Positions 8,400 through 17,615 of a stretch of 64,000 nucleotides of DNA are shown here, piece by piece. The first letter of the stretch is position 1. Every line of letters starts with the position of its first letter. Source of the DNA: Thalassobellus sp050294475 (GTDB taxonomy: Bacteria > Bacteroidota > Bacteroidia > Flavobacteriales > Flavobacteriaceae); NCBI GenBank assembly GCA_050294475.1, contig JBNKOE010000014.1, forward strand, positions 71,253-135,252, written 5' to 3'. A program made the translations under genes and the position numbers. The notes beneath the pieces were generated by a model. The model worked only from the letters and a program-made list of their open reading frames with translations, had not been told where the DNA came from and searched no databases.

Positions 8400-10355
8400 C
8401 TATTCTTCTGTAAAAATTAAAACACCACCATTTGGCAATAGATTAACAATCAATTTTCCGTTTTTAGCGATGTTCTTTTTCTTAAATCCTGCGGTTCTAT
8501 CTTTATTATCATAAATAATAGACACCTCTTGTTTACTAAGCATTGGTAAATCTAACTCAACACGTTTAGCTTCTTTTTCGCCATTTGTTACAGCTACAAA
8601 CCATTTAGTTCCTTTTCGTCTAGCAATAGCGCAATAGTCTCCTGGTTCGCCACCAATATATTTGGTTTCATCCCACACAGTTGGCACTGTTTTAAGAAAG
8701 TCTAATACATAATCTGATTGCTCCTCTAAATTATTAGGTGTAACCCCAAAATGTTGCACGGGAGAAAAGTAAAGTACCGAGGTTGCTAATTCGAAGGCAT
8801 CAGTTGTTCGTCTAATGTTTCCATTCACTTGGTCTTTACTAAACTTTTTATTGAAAAATACAGGCGCAAAATCCATAGCACCAATAGCATTCCTTGTAAA
8901 AGGTAAAATAGTACTGTAATAAGCCTGTGTATCGGCAGCACTTTGTCTGAATATTAAATTCTCTGAAGCTAAAACCGCCTCTGATGTTACATAATTAGGA
9001 TACATTTTTTCCCAGCCTCTAGGAATAGTACACCCATGAAAGGTAATTGTTAAACCGTAATTATTAGCATCGGTTAAAATATCTTCATAAAGTTGCATCG
9101 TGATTTGCTTATCGCCTCCAAAAAAATCGACTTTAAGACCTTTCACTCCTATTTTTTGTAACCAAGCCATTTCTTGTTGTCTAGCTGGTGTATTGTTCAT
9201 TTTATCTTGTGGTGTTTGTGGGGCATCATTCCAATAGCCATTAGAATTATACCATAGCAACACACTAACACCCTTTGTAGCAGCATACTTTACTAAATCT
9301 GCCATACGCTCTTTTCCAATGGTTTTATCCCACCAATTATCAATAAGAACATATTCAAAATTAAGCTTCGCAGCTAAATCGATAAATTTAATTTGATCAT
9401 CATAATTAATACTTCCGTCTTGCCAAACAATCCAACTCCATGTGGCGCGTCCCATTTTATAGGTTTTGCTTGCAGGATACTTTTCATCAACCAAATCGAA
9501 TGCAACAGTAGATTCTACAATTGGCTTTAGTGTATTTCCTAAAGTAATAGTACGCCAAGGTGTTTTGGCTGGCATCGCTTGCGATGCATAATTTTCGCCT
9601 AATCCGTTATTTTCTCCAGACTGAGGGAATTCTAATGGATAAAGACCTTCTGAAGTGCCTTCGCCCAATCGAGAACCGGGATAATGACTATCGACACCAG
9701 TTTCTGAAATTAAAACCCAGCCTTTTTTACCTAATTTAAAAAGTGCTGGAAAGGTATAACCTACTCCATTTTGAGTTGGTGTTCCTAATAATTCATTAAA
9801 GGTATATTCTTCTTCATAAGATGGTTTGGTTTGCTCCCAACCTGTCATTGGCAGTGCTTGCTGTGTTATAAATGTTGTTGCGTTATTTGGCAGATTAAAA
9901 CCTGTAGCTTCACTAAATATTTTAACATGTGTTTTTCGTTCTTTTGTTGTTAAACCATACGAAAAAGCAACATCATTATTACTGACTCTAAACACCACAG
10001 ATAAGGTATCTTTTGCTAGGTTTGTAAATTTACAAACAAGCTCATTAGCCTGATAATTTACATGACTCACTTTGGCTTTACTTAACGTATACTGAGTATT
10101 TATAGTTTTTGTTTCAGATGAAGCATAAACCAATTCTTTTGTAAAATCTCCTATTGAGGTTTGGAGTCCTAATGGAGATGGTTCTAAAAATATTTCGCTA
10201 CCATATTGTATGCTATAAAATGGTTTTCCGTCAGTTAATTCTATTTTAACGTCAATAATTCCATCTGGACTTTTTAGTAATAACTGTGACTGGGAAAAGT
10301 TTATTTGTGTAAAAAACAAAAAACTTATAATACTTCCTATAAAAAACTGATGCAT
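8400..10355 (-). CDS. glycoside hydrolase family 97 protein
   Basis: A 651-residue secreted enzyme. From ATG at 10355 the N-terminus is a clear signal peptide (MHQFFIGSIISFLFFTQ, then INFSQS). The order is the GH97 order: an N-terminal beta-sandwich, a (beta/alpha)8 barrel with RATWSWIVWQDGS and YVLIDNWWD, and a C-terminal beta domain. GLKVDFF places Asp near residue 410 and VTSEAV places Glu near 459, close to the nucleophile/acid pair of the retaining alpha-galactosidase branch (D415/E470 in BtGH97b, from memory), so I lean to an alpha-galactosidase-like rather than a SusB-type inverting alpha-glucosidase (inference). Upstream in-frame alternatives are ATG 10373 and GTG 10391. No SusC/SusD pair or sugar transporter adjoins it. 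Confidence 0.9.
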   Translation of the reverse strand: MHQFFIGSIISFLFFTQINFSQSQLLLKSPDGIIDVKIELTDGKPFYSIQYGSEIFLEPSPLGLQTSIGDFTKELVYASSETKTINTQYTLSKAKVSHVNYQANELVCKFTNLAKDTLSVVFRVSNNDVAFSYGLTTKERKTHVKIFSEATGFNLPNNATTFITQQALPMTGWEQTKPSYEEEYTFNELLGTPTQNGVGYTFPALFKLGKKGWVLISETGVDSHYPGSRLGEGTSEGLYPLEFPQSGENNGLGENYASQAMPAKTPWRTITLGNTLKPIVESTVAFDLVDEKYPASKTYKMGRATWSWIVWQDGSINYDDQIKFIDLAAKLNFEYVLIDNWWDKTIGKERMADLVKYAATKGVSVLLWYNSNGYWNDAPQTPQDKMNNTPARQQEMAWLQKIGVKGLKVDFFGGDKQITMQLYEDILTDANNYGLTITFHGCTIPRGWEKMYPNYVTSEAVLASENLIFRQSAADTQAYYSTILPFTRNAIGAMDFAPVFFNKKFSKDQVNGNIRRTTDAFELATSVLYFSPVQHFGVTPNNLEEQSDYVLDFLKTVPTVWDETKYIGGEPGDYCAIARRKGTKWFVAVTNGEKEAKRVELDLPMLSKQEVSIIYDNKDRTAGFKKKNIAKNGKLIVNLLPNGGVLIFTEE

Positions 10356-10470
10356 GTATATCTCTATATTCATTAAGTGTCTAAGATACACTTTTTATTT
10401 TTAAAATCAAAAATAGAAAAACAGAATTATCAAATGCTTTAAGAATAATACAGTAATCTAATATTTAATT

Positions 10471-10478
10471 TATATTTG
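10471..10478 (+). promoter_or_regulatory. -7 promoter box (TATATTTG) of the ClC carrier
   Basis: Perfect TAnnTTTG match 16 bases before the ATG at 10495. Confidence 0.55.
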
Positions 10479-10494
10479 TAGCACATTATTCTTT

Positions 10495-11811
10495 ATGATT
10501 CCTAAAATTAAAAAATTCTTTCTCTCTATTGAACAAGTTCCCACACTACTCTATCTTGTAAAATGGGTGTTCATTTGTTTGTTTTTAGGTGCTGCCGCAG
10601 GTAGTGTATCGGCTTTCTTTCTTACAAGTTTAGAATGGGCAACAAATTACAGAGAGTCTCATTTATGGATTATTTGGCTGTTACCAATAGGCGGTTTTAT
10701 TATTGGTTTATCTTATCACTTATATGGCAATGAGGTTGTAAAAGGCAATAACTTATTGCTTGAAGAATTTCATTCACCTAAAAAAATAATCCCTTTTAAA
10801 ATGGCTCCTTTGGTGCTTTTTGGGACGATTGTAACACATTTATTTGGTGGATCTGCTGGTCGTGAAGGTACCGCAGTACAAATTGGTGGTGCCATTGCCG
10901 ATCAGTTTACAAAAATTTTAAAGCTCTCTAAACGCGACAGACAGATTTTATTAATTGCTGGTATTAGTGCTGGTTTTGCTTCTGTTTTTGGAACACCTTT
11001 AGCTGGTGGCATTTTTGCTTTGGAGGTTTTAGTTTTAGGAAGAATTAGACTTGATGCCATCATCCCTAGTTTTATGGCTGCTGTTTTTGCAAACTATTTT
11101 TGTGAAATTTGGAACGTATCACACACACATTATCATATTTCTGAGGTTGCCGAAATGAATCCTATAAATTTATTATGGGCTTTATTGGCTGGTATTATTT
11201 TTGGATTAGTTGCCATGTTGTTTTCTAAATCGACACATTTTTGGAGTAACTTATTTAAAAAACATATTAAATATCCACCATTACGTCCTGTTATTGGAGG
11301 TGTTATATTAGCAATTACCATTTATTTTATGGGAACAACTAAATACATTGGTTTAGGTATTCCTACCATTGTAGATGCTTTTGATGTAAACCTCAACTCC
11401 TATGACTTTTTGCTAAAAGTATTGTTAACCTCATTTACTCTAGGTGCTGGTTTTAAAGGAGGTGAAGTAACGCCTTTATTTTTTATAGGTGCAACATTAG
11501 GAAATGTATTAATTTGGTTTATTCCTTTACCAATGGGATTACTTGCAGGTATGGGCTTTGTTGCCGTTTTTGCAGGAGCAACCAATACCCCCATTGCATG
11601 TACTATAATGGGAATTGAATTATTTGGTATTGAAGCAGGCGTTTTTATAGCTTTAGCTTGTAGTACGGCGTATTTGTTTTCTGGACATTCAGGCGTATAT
11701 GCGTCTCAAATTATTGGGAGTCCGAAAAACAATTTTTACATACGAGAAAAAGGTTTACCGCTTTCTGATATTAAAAAGAGACGCGATAAACAGGACAAGC
11801 GCAAACTTTAA
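10495..11811 (+). CDS. ClC-family anion channel/antiporter, possibly fluoride type
   Basis: A 438-residue polytopic membrane protein with the ClC fold. The gating-glutamate motif is GSAGREGT (near residue 125), and GFKGGEVTPLFFIGA marks the second half. Where chloride-selective ClCs carry GSGIP in the first anion-binding loop, this protein has KGNNLLL, and GREGT replaces GREGP. Both changes resemble the CLC-F fluoride/proton antiporter branch (family knowledge; assignment inferred). A promoter box precedes it. It ends one base before the broken beta-lactamase-family gene on the opposite strand. Chloride transport remains possible, since flavobacterial annotation calls this group simply voltage-gated chloride channel family. 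Confidence 0.88.
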   Translation: MIPKIKKFFLSIEQVPTLLYLVKWVFICLFLGAAAGSVSAFFLTSLEWATNYRESHLWIIWLLPIGGFIIGLSYHLYGNEVVKGNNLLLEEFHSPKKIIPFKMAPLVLFGTIVTHLFGGSAGREGTAVQIGGAIADQFTKILKLSKRDRQILLIAGISAGFASVFGTPLAGGIFALEVLVLGRIRLDAIIPSFMAAVFANYFCEIWNVSHTHYHISEVAEMNPINLLWALLAGIIFGLVAMLFSKSTHFWSNLFKKHIKYPPLRPVIGGVILAITIYFMGTTKYIGLGIPTIVDAFDVNLNSYDFLLKVLLTSFTLGAGFKGGEVTPLFFIGATLGNVLIWFIPLPMGLLAGMGFVAVFAGATNTPIACTIMGIELFGIEAGVFIALACSTAYLFSGHSGVYASQIIGSPKNNFYIREKGLPLSDIKKRRDKQDKRKL

Positions 11812-11812
11812 T

Positions 11813-12663
11813 CTAATCGTTTATAGCTTGATTTACCAAAACTCTAAATTTACTAGCTGTATCGTCATTTACTTTTTGAATTTGCTTTAATAATACTGCT
11901 AAAACATCCTCTTTAGGGTCTGCAAAATACTGTGTATTAAAATAACCACCCCATTCAAAAGTACCTTCTCTACTGTTACCACCTAAATCATGTTTTTTCT
12001 TATCAACTAAAGCAAAAGCTAAACCATGAGTCATTTCAATGCTTTCAGACATATAAGGAATTTGATTAGTTAAAATAGTTTCCACAGTGATTCTACTTAA
12101 AAGTCTAACACCATTTAACTTGCCTTTATTTAAATACATTTATAAAAACGTAGCGTAATCTTTTGCTGTACTTGTAAGTCCTGCTCCACCAGAAAAAAAA
12201 CGTTTAGCACCTGTTTTAGGGTAATCTGTATCATAAAACGTTACAGGATATTTTATCCATTCATTGACTTCTTTGGTTTGAACGGTTACCAACCTATCAT
12301 ATTTTGATTCTGGAAGATAAAATTGAGTGTCTTCCATTCCTAAAGGTTCAAAAATTCTAGTTCTTAAAAATTCATCGAAAGGCATTCCAGACATGATTTC
12401 AATAAAATATAATCTAATTGCATATCACTTTTTGAAGTATTATCTGCCATTCCATGTCTAGTAATTAAAGCTACAGATCCAGAAATTTTATTTTCTAAAA
12501 CAGCATGTGTTAACATAGAATCTACACGATCTAATCTTTCACCTGACATTCCAACTGTATTAGCTGAAACTTCTGGAAGTACTTCGGATTGTAATGGTGG
12601 TGTTTGCTTAAAACAAGAGGTTAATACAAATGTGGTAAGGCAAGCTAAAACTAGTTTTTTCAT
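11813..12663 (-). pseudogene. beta-lactamase-family serine hydrolase, degraded
   Basis: One gene broken into three reading pieces. 12364-12663 gives a lipoprotein signal (LTSCFKQ, lipobox Cys) and the start of a class C beta-lactamase-like hydrolase (GSVALITRHG). It then jumps from MADNTSKSDMQLDYI into another frame at IMSGMPFDEFLRTRIFEP (12140-12394), losing the section that should carry the SxxK nucleophile and YxN motifs. A TAA at 12140-12142 then interrupts DYATFL/MYLNKGKLNG, where relatives have Gln (CAA), so a C-to-T change explains it. The tail (11813-12139) still has FEWGGYF, equivalent to the HxG/KTG region. Deletion, frameshift and nonsense change together mean no active enzyme is expected. 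Confidence 0.88.
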
Positions 12664-12738
12664 GGGTTTAGTTGTTGGGTTAAATAATAGAAAAGTAAGT
12701 TACTTTTTTAATGATAATTAATAATCTTCAGTAAATAA

Positions 12739-12772
12739 AAAATCTCTTTCTAAATAAATAAAAAGAGATTTT
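12739..12772 (-). terminator. intrinsic terminator after the ExbB-like gene
   Basis: Arms AAAATCTCTTT and AAAGAGATTTT pair perfectly (11 bp) around a CTAAATAAATAA loop. It follows the minus-strand gene at 12808 and belongs to the family of hairpins sharing an AAATAAAT loop. Confidence 0.7.
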
Positions 12773-12807
12773 TCAGATTGATTGAGAAAGAACCGACAGC
12801 TACTCTA

Positions 12808-13221
12808 TTAACTTTTTTGCATAGCCCTTAAAATAATAATACCAATTCTTGCAATAACAAAAGTAAAAAGTCCAAAAACAGCTGTTAATAAAGATACTTT
12901 AAGTCCACCCGCAAAAATAGCAGGATCTGCATCTCCCATAGCCTCTAAAGAATCAAATGCTGTAATTAAGCCTATTACAGAGCCTAAAAAACCTATGGCA
13001 AGACCTAAAAGACTACTATCTGTAGTTAATTGAATCATTTTTTTTGAAATCTCATCATTCTTTTTGATACTTATACAACCTTTAATTAAAAAGAAAAGAG
13101 ACAACAAAAAACAAATAAGAATAGGTGACATAAAAAATGGACCGCCTTCATTAAATCGATCTAAAAAAGGATTTGAAGCCACTAATAATTTTGGTAATAC
13201 TAATAATGTTAATACATACAT
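12808..13221 (-). CDS. MotA/TolQ/ExbB-like membrane protein
   Basis: A 137-residue inner-membrane protein with three hydrophobic segments (about 1-15, 28-48 and paired helices at 68-90 and 108-132). The block GLAIGFLGSVIGLITAFDSLEAMGD followed by AGGLKVSLLTAVFGL is the MotA/TolQ/ExbB proton-channel signature. It is shorter than ExbB and stands alone, with no ExbD/TolR or TonB neighbour, so the stator partner is unknown. A terminator follows it. The start ATG at 13221 directly precedes MYVLTLLVLPKLL; family members often have a further N-terminal helix, so an upstream start is possible but none is evident. Confidence 0.8.
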   Translation of the reverse strand: MYVLTLLVLPKLLVASNPFLDRFNEGGPFFMSPILICFLLSLFFLIKGCISIKKNDEISKKMIQLTTDSSLLGLAIGFLGSVIGLITAFDSLEAMGDADPAIFAGGLKVSLLTAVFGLFTFVIARIGIIILRAMQKS

Positions 13222-13412
13222 AACTGTTCGTTTTTTAATTAATATATCACAAACTTACTCTAGATCGTTTTTTAAAATATTTAAATGCGATGGATAACCA
13301 AATAAGAACGAGATATTACAAATTGCAAAAACCCTTCTTAAATCAGTCATACATCTACAAAACAAGAATTCTCTATAAAAATATACTATTATTGTAATAT
13401 TATTTATCAAGT

Positions 13413-14468
13413 ATGTTGAAAAAGAACTTTATTTTAAAAAAACTAGGGCAGTTACTATTACATGCATTGTTTTGGTGTGTTGTATTGTTCTTCTTTACTT
13501 ATTTCTTTGGAGCCGAAAGTCAAAATTATAGCGATACTCTATCTTTTTCATTGTTTTTAATGCCTATAACCATAGCCACCACTTACGTTTCTATTTATAA
13601 ATTAATACCAGATTATCTTATTACAAAACGTTATTTTCTCTTTATAGTTTACAGTTTATATACACTCATTATTTCTGGCTACTTAATCATGTTATCTATT
13701 TTTTTTAGCCTGATTTATTTGGCTGGCTTTGAATATAACGATATGAACCCTGCTACTAAAAACATCCTATTAATTACTACTGGCGTGTATTTAGTAACCA
13801 TCATTGTAAGTGCTTTTAAATTACTGAAACTTAACTTAAAACATGTAGAACAAAAAAATAAACTAGAAAATAAAATATTAGAAACACAGCTTAAACTTAA
13901 AGAACAAGAATTGAATTATTTAAAGATGCAAATTCATCCGCATTTCTTGTTCAACACCCTAAATACCATGTATGGATTTGCTTTAAAGAAAGCCGATGAA
14001 GCTCCTGAAATGATTTTAAAACTTTCAAACTTATTAGATTATTTACTTTACAAAGTGGATAAACCCTTTGTGCTTTTAACAGACGATATCAATCATATTA
14101 AAGATTACATTGAATTAGAAAAAATGCGTTTTAATAACACATTAAATATTAAACTTGTTACCAAAAATATTTTAGAACACGCAAAAGTAGCTCCCATGCT
14201 TTTATTACCATTTATTGAGAATAGTTTTAAGCATGGTATTATAAAAAATGGTGCATTATCCATAAAAATTAATATATCCTGTAAAGATAAAAAGCTCTAT
14301 TTTTATATAGAAAACACAAGTACGAACAACGATGTATCGATTAAAGGTATTGGCTTAGAGAATATACAAAAGCGTTTAGATTTATTATATAAAGACAACT
14401 ACACTTTAACCATTAATAATGACAATCATTTATTTAAAGTAAATTTAATATTAAATATCATTGAATAA
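13413..14468 (+). CDS. LytS-type sensor histidine kinase
   Basis: A 351-residue membrane kinase. Four hydrophobic segments fill residues 13-138, followed by a short coiled coil (145-168). The His_kinase domain has HPHFLFNTLN with the phospho-accepting His at about 177, and the ATP-binding N box LLPFIENSFKHG near 264-276, with GIGLENIQKRL as the G region. There is no extracytoplasmic sensor domain, so the stimulus is probably sensed within or at the membrane. The stop codon is followed directly by the start of the LytTR regulator, so the two are co-translated and form a two-component pair. Confidence 0.93.
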   Translation: MLKKNFILKKLGQLLLHALFWCVVLFFFTYFFGAESQNYSDTLSFSLFLMPITIATTYVSIYKLIPDYLITKRYFLFIVYSLYTLIISGYLIMLSIFFSLIYLAGFEYNDMNPATKNILLITTGVYLVTIIVSAFKLLKLNLKHVEQKNKLENKILETQLKLKEQELNYLKMQIHPHFLFNTLNTMYGFALKKADEAPEMILKLSNLLDYLLYKVDKPFVLLTDDINHIKDYIELEKMRFNNTLNIKLVTKNILEHAKVAPMLLLPFIENSFKHGIIKNGALSIKINISCKDKKLYFYIENTSTNNDVSIKGIGLENIQKRLDLLYKDNYTLTINNDNHLFKVNLILNIIE

Positions 14469-15185
14469 TTGCAACAAAACAAGACCATATCATGCCTTAT
14501 TGTAGATGATGAAGCTATAGCAAGAGATATTATTGAAACACATTTAAGCAAAATACCTAATATTAAAATTGTTGCTAAATGTAGTAACGCTATTGAAGCT
14601 TTTAATGCTATAAGAAATCATACTATCGACTTGGTTTTTCTAGACATAAACATGCCAGAAATAACAGGAATTTCATTTGCTAAATCTATAAATAAAGACA
14701 TTAAAATTATTTTTACAACAGCCTATCGTGATTATGCTGTTGAAGGTTTTGAACTCCAAGCCGTTGATTATTTGCTAAAACCTATTTCCTTTGAGCGCCT
14801 ACTTAAAGCTGTAAATAATTATTTCGATATTTATAGCACCACGAAAAATGATACGATTAATGAAAGTAGTTATAACGATTTTATGTTTGTACGTTCTGAC
14901 AGGCGTATGATAAAAATAAACTTTAATGAAATTATTTATATTGAGAGTTATAGTGATTATATAAAAATTCACTTAAGCAACCAAACAATTACTACAAGAG
15001 AAACCATAAGTGCTATTGAATCAAAACTACCTAAAGAACAGTTCATTAGAATACATCGGTCATATATTTTATCTATAGCTAATATCACTTCATTTACACA
15101 CGAGGAAATTACTATTAATAAAAAATCACTCCCTATAAGTAGAAGTTATAAAAAAGACGTTTTAAATATTTTAGAAAAATTTTAA
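14469..15185 (+). CDS. LytTR-family response regulator
   Basis: A 238-residue two-domain regulator. The receiver domain has the acidic pair DDEA near the N-terminus, the phosphorylation site in VFLDINMPE (Asp59) and the conserved Lys in YLLKP. The C-terminal LytTR DNA-binding domain runs from about 139 to 236 (FVRSDRRMIKINFNEIIYIES, IRIHRSYIL). It starts with TTG at 14469, immediately after the kinase stop, so translation depends on coupling. LytTR regulators in Bacteroidota often control surface or motility functions, but no target is visible here. A bidirectional hairpin follows at 15193. Confidence 0.93.
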   Translation: MQQNKTISCLIVDDEAIARDIIETHLSKIPNIKIVAKCSNAIEAFNAIRNHTIDLVFLDINMPEITGISFAKSINKDIKIIFTTAYRDYAVEGFELQAVDYLLKPISFERLLKAVNNYFDIYSTTKNDTINESSYNDFMFVRSDRRMIKINFNEIIYIESYSDYIKIHLSNQTITTRETISAIESKLPKEQFIRIHRSYILSIANITSFTHEEITINKKSLPISRSYKKDVLNILEKF

Positions 15186-15192
15186 ACAAAAA

Positions 15193-15224
15193 AAATCCCT
15201 TTCCAAATAAATGAAAAAGGATTT
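15193..15224. terminator. bidirectional terminator between LytTR regulator and DPP-IV
   Basis: Hairpin with arms AAATCCCTTTCC and GAAAAAGGATTT and the loop AAATAAAT, flanked by A and T runs, between convergent genes. Nearly the same sequence recurs at 17529. Confidence 0.7.
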
Positions 15225-15251
15225 GCAATAATTTAATATTTGTAAAAACAA

Positions 15252-17438
15252 TTATTTTGCTCCTGGAGGACAAAATTGCTTTAAATAGTTAGTATACAAA
15301 GTTTGTAAATGCTCGCTAGTACCTTCACCTTCTGAAATAGAGTGAGTTCTATTAGGATACGCCATAAATTGAAACTGCTTATTATACTTAACCAATTCAT
15401 TAATTAACATTTCGGCATTATTATAATGTACATTATCATCGCCTGTACCATGAATATATAACAGATTACCTTTTAAGTTTTTAGCATGTGTAATTGGCGA
15501 TCCATCAATAAAATCTTGTAAATTTTCTTGTGGCAATCCCATATAACGTTCTTGATAAATATTATCGTAAGTCAATTGATTACCAACTGCTGCTATAGCA
15601 ATACCTGTTTTGTAAATATCTGGGTATTGAAACAATAAATTTAATGTGGTAGAGCCTCCTCCACTCCATCCCCATACGGCAACTCGTGAGTCATCAATAA
15701 AATCCCATTTTAAAACTTCTTTTGCAGCCATGGCTTGGTCGGAAATATTAATCTTTCCTATATTTCTATATATCGCTTTTCGCCACGCACTTCCTTTTGG
15801 TGCTGGTGTCCCCCTGTTGTCAATAGTCATGTAAATATAACCATCGTCTGCCATACTACCATTGTATAATCTATTCATTCCAACTCCGTAAGTATCTTCT
15901 ACGTTTGCTCCCCAAGGCTCACCATATACCATAAAAACAACAGGATATTTTTTAGTTGGATCAAAATTAGTTGGTTTCACCATCAATCCGTCCATTTCTG
16001 TACCATCGGCTATTTTAACTTTAAAAAATTCCACTGTTTTTTCAACCTGAGATTTTTCTATTTTACTTAAAATGCTTTCAGAAGCATCAATCGATTTATG
16101 ATTTGGTAGCGTTACAAATCCATAAACTGGCTTTGTATGTGTATTATGAAACACATGAAAAGCATACGAACCTGTTGGCGATATAGAATACGCATTTGTA
16201 CCCGATAATTCTGAAGGTGTAACTCTAACAGCGGTACCTTTACCATTTAACTTAGTTTTATACAAATATTTTTGAGTAGCATTATTGGGTGATGCATAAA
16301 AATAAACAAGATTCTCTTTCTCATTAACAGCTAACACTTCCATAACATCATAATCACCTTTTGTAATAAGATTTTCTTTTCCTGTTACACCTATTCTATA
16401 AAGGTGTCTCCAACCATCTTTTTCACTATACCATAAAAACTCTTTGTTGTTATTAATCCAGTTAAATTTATGTCTGAATGTTAACGCATATGTGTTCTCC
16501 CATCTGTTAACAACATCTATCCATGAATTATTGCTTTCTATATAAACTTGATTAACTTCATCTGTAATTACATTATAGTTTAATATTTTACTTTCATTCT
16601 GTTTTCTATTTAATTGTTGTACAAATAAATTAGTCTCAGAATTCCATTCCATTCGTGGTAGATAATGCTGACTTGCATCTCCTGAAATATTAAGCCACTT
16701 ATTTTCTTGATTTGATAATTGAATAACTCCAATTCTTGCTGGAGAAGGATTTTGACCTGCTGTTGGATACTCTACAGGTATTATGCGCGAATACACTGAA
16801 TCTGTAAAATTAATCATGCTATAGTCACGAATTTTTCGTGCATCAATTTGCCAAAAGGCAATACGCTCACTATCTGGACTCCATTGAAAACCATCACGAC
16901 ATGCAAACTCTTCTTCATAAGCCCAATCGAACGTACCATTAATTAATTTTCGATTTCCATCTGATGTAAGTTTAGTGATTTTTTGTGTAGATAAATCTTC
17001 AACATAAAGATTAAACTCACTTACATAAGCCACTTTTGTTGCGTCAGGCGAAAATTTAGCAAATCTAAGTGATGATTCTGGTAAACCAATTCCTACTTGC
17101 TGTAATGCTTTTGTTTTTAAATCTAATACCCAATAATCGCCTTCTGTATTTAATCTCCAAACTTTATTAGTATTGGTATAAATTAAAATTTTTGAATGAT
17201 CTTTAGAAAAATAAAATTCTGTTATATCTAATGGATTTCCACTTTCTGGCGTAAGCATTTTTGTAGTTACTAAAACATTTTTAGTATTACTTGGAAGTGT
17301 CGTTTGTATAATTTCGTTTTTTTCTGTTCTGTAATAAGAATTACCATCCTCAGCCCAATTAATTTTTTGAGAATAAATTAGGTTTACGAATACTAAAAAG
17401 ACTACTGTAATAAAAGTGTTACGTTTAATAAAATTCAT
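15252..17438 (-). CDS. S9 family dipeptidyl peptidase IV-like serine protease
   Basis: A 728-residue secreted protease. A signal peptide (NTFITVVFLVFVNLIYSQ) is followed by a seven/eight-bladed propeller holding the substrate-anchoring motif DWAYEEEF near residue 172, which binds the peptide N-terminus, then a C-terminal alpha/beta-hydrolase domain. The triad is Ser in GWSGGGS, Asp in GTGDDNVHY and His in NRTHSISEG. It is of usual length for bacterial DPP-IV (S9B), which removes X-Pro dipeptides. Probably periplasmic. Its 3' end faces the LytTR gene across a shared terminator. Confidence 0.93.
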   Translation of the reverse strand: MNFIKRNTFITVVFLVFVNLIYSQKINWAEDGNSYYRTEKNEIIQTTLPSNTKNVLVTTKMLTPESGNPLDITEFYFSKDHSKILIYTNTNKVWRLNTEGDYWVLDLKTKALQQVGIGLPESSLRFAKFSPDATKVAYVSEFNLYVEDLSTQKITKLTSDGNRKLINGTFDWAYEEEFACRDGFQWSPDSERIAFWQIDARKIRDYSMINFTDSVYSRIIPVEYPTAGQNPSPARIGVIQLSNQENKWLNISGDASQHYLPRMEWNSETNLFVQQLNRKQNESKILNYNVITDEVNQVYIESNNSWIDVVNRWENTYALTFRHKFNWINNNKEFLWYSEKDGWRHLYRIGVTGKENLITKGDYDVMEVLAVNEKENLVYFYASPNNATQKYLYKTKLNGKGTAVRVTPSELSGTNAYSISPTGSYAFHVFHNTHTKPVYGFVTLPNHKSIDASESILSKIEKSQVEKTVEFFKVKIADGTEMDGLMVKPTNFDPTKKYPVVFMVYGEPWGANVEDTYGVGMNRLYNGSMADDGYIYMTIDNRGTPAPKGSAWRKAIYRNIGKINISDQAMAAKEVLKWDFIDDSRVAVWGWSGGGSTTLNLLFQYPDIYKTGIAIAAVGNQLTYDNIYQERYMGLPQENLQDFIDGSPITHAKNLKGNLLYIHGTGDDNVHYNNAEMLINELVKYNKQFQFMAYPNRTHSISEGEGTSEHLQTLYTNYLKQFCPPGAK

Positions 17439-17528
17439 ACGGAATGTTTTAGCTAAATTAATTAGTTACTTTATTTAAACACGAATTTAAGTTTTTTGAT
17501 TAAAAAAGCGATATTCTTTAACAAAAAA

Positions 17529-17554
17529 TCCCTTTCCAAATAAATGAAAAGGGA
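17529..17554 (-). terminator. intrinsic terminator after mechanosensitive channel gene
   Basis: Arms TCCCTTTC and GAAAAGGGA around the loop CAAATAAAT, followed in the minus direction by T residues. Same sequence family as the hairpin at 15193. Confidence 0.7.
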
Positions 17555-17615
17555 CATATAGAGAGTTTTTTAGTTTACAAAAATAACCAACCAAATTTTT
17601 AACCCTAACTTAAAG

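Noticed and set aside
10200..10495. Fluoride riboswitch before the ClC gene
   Set aside because: No structured GC-rich leader is present; the promoter box leaves only about 16 bases before the start.
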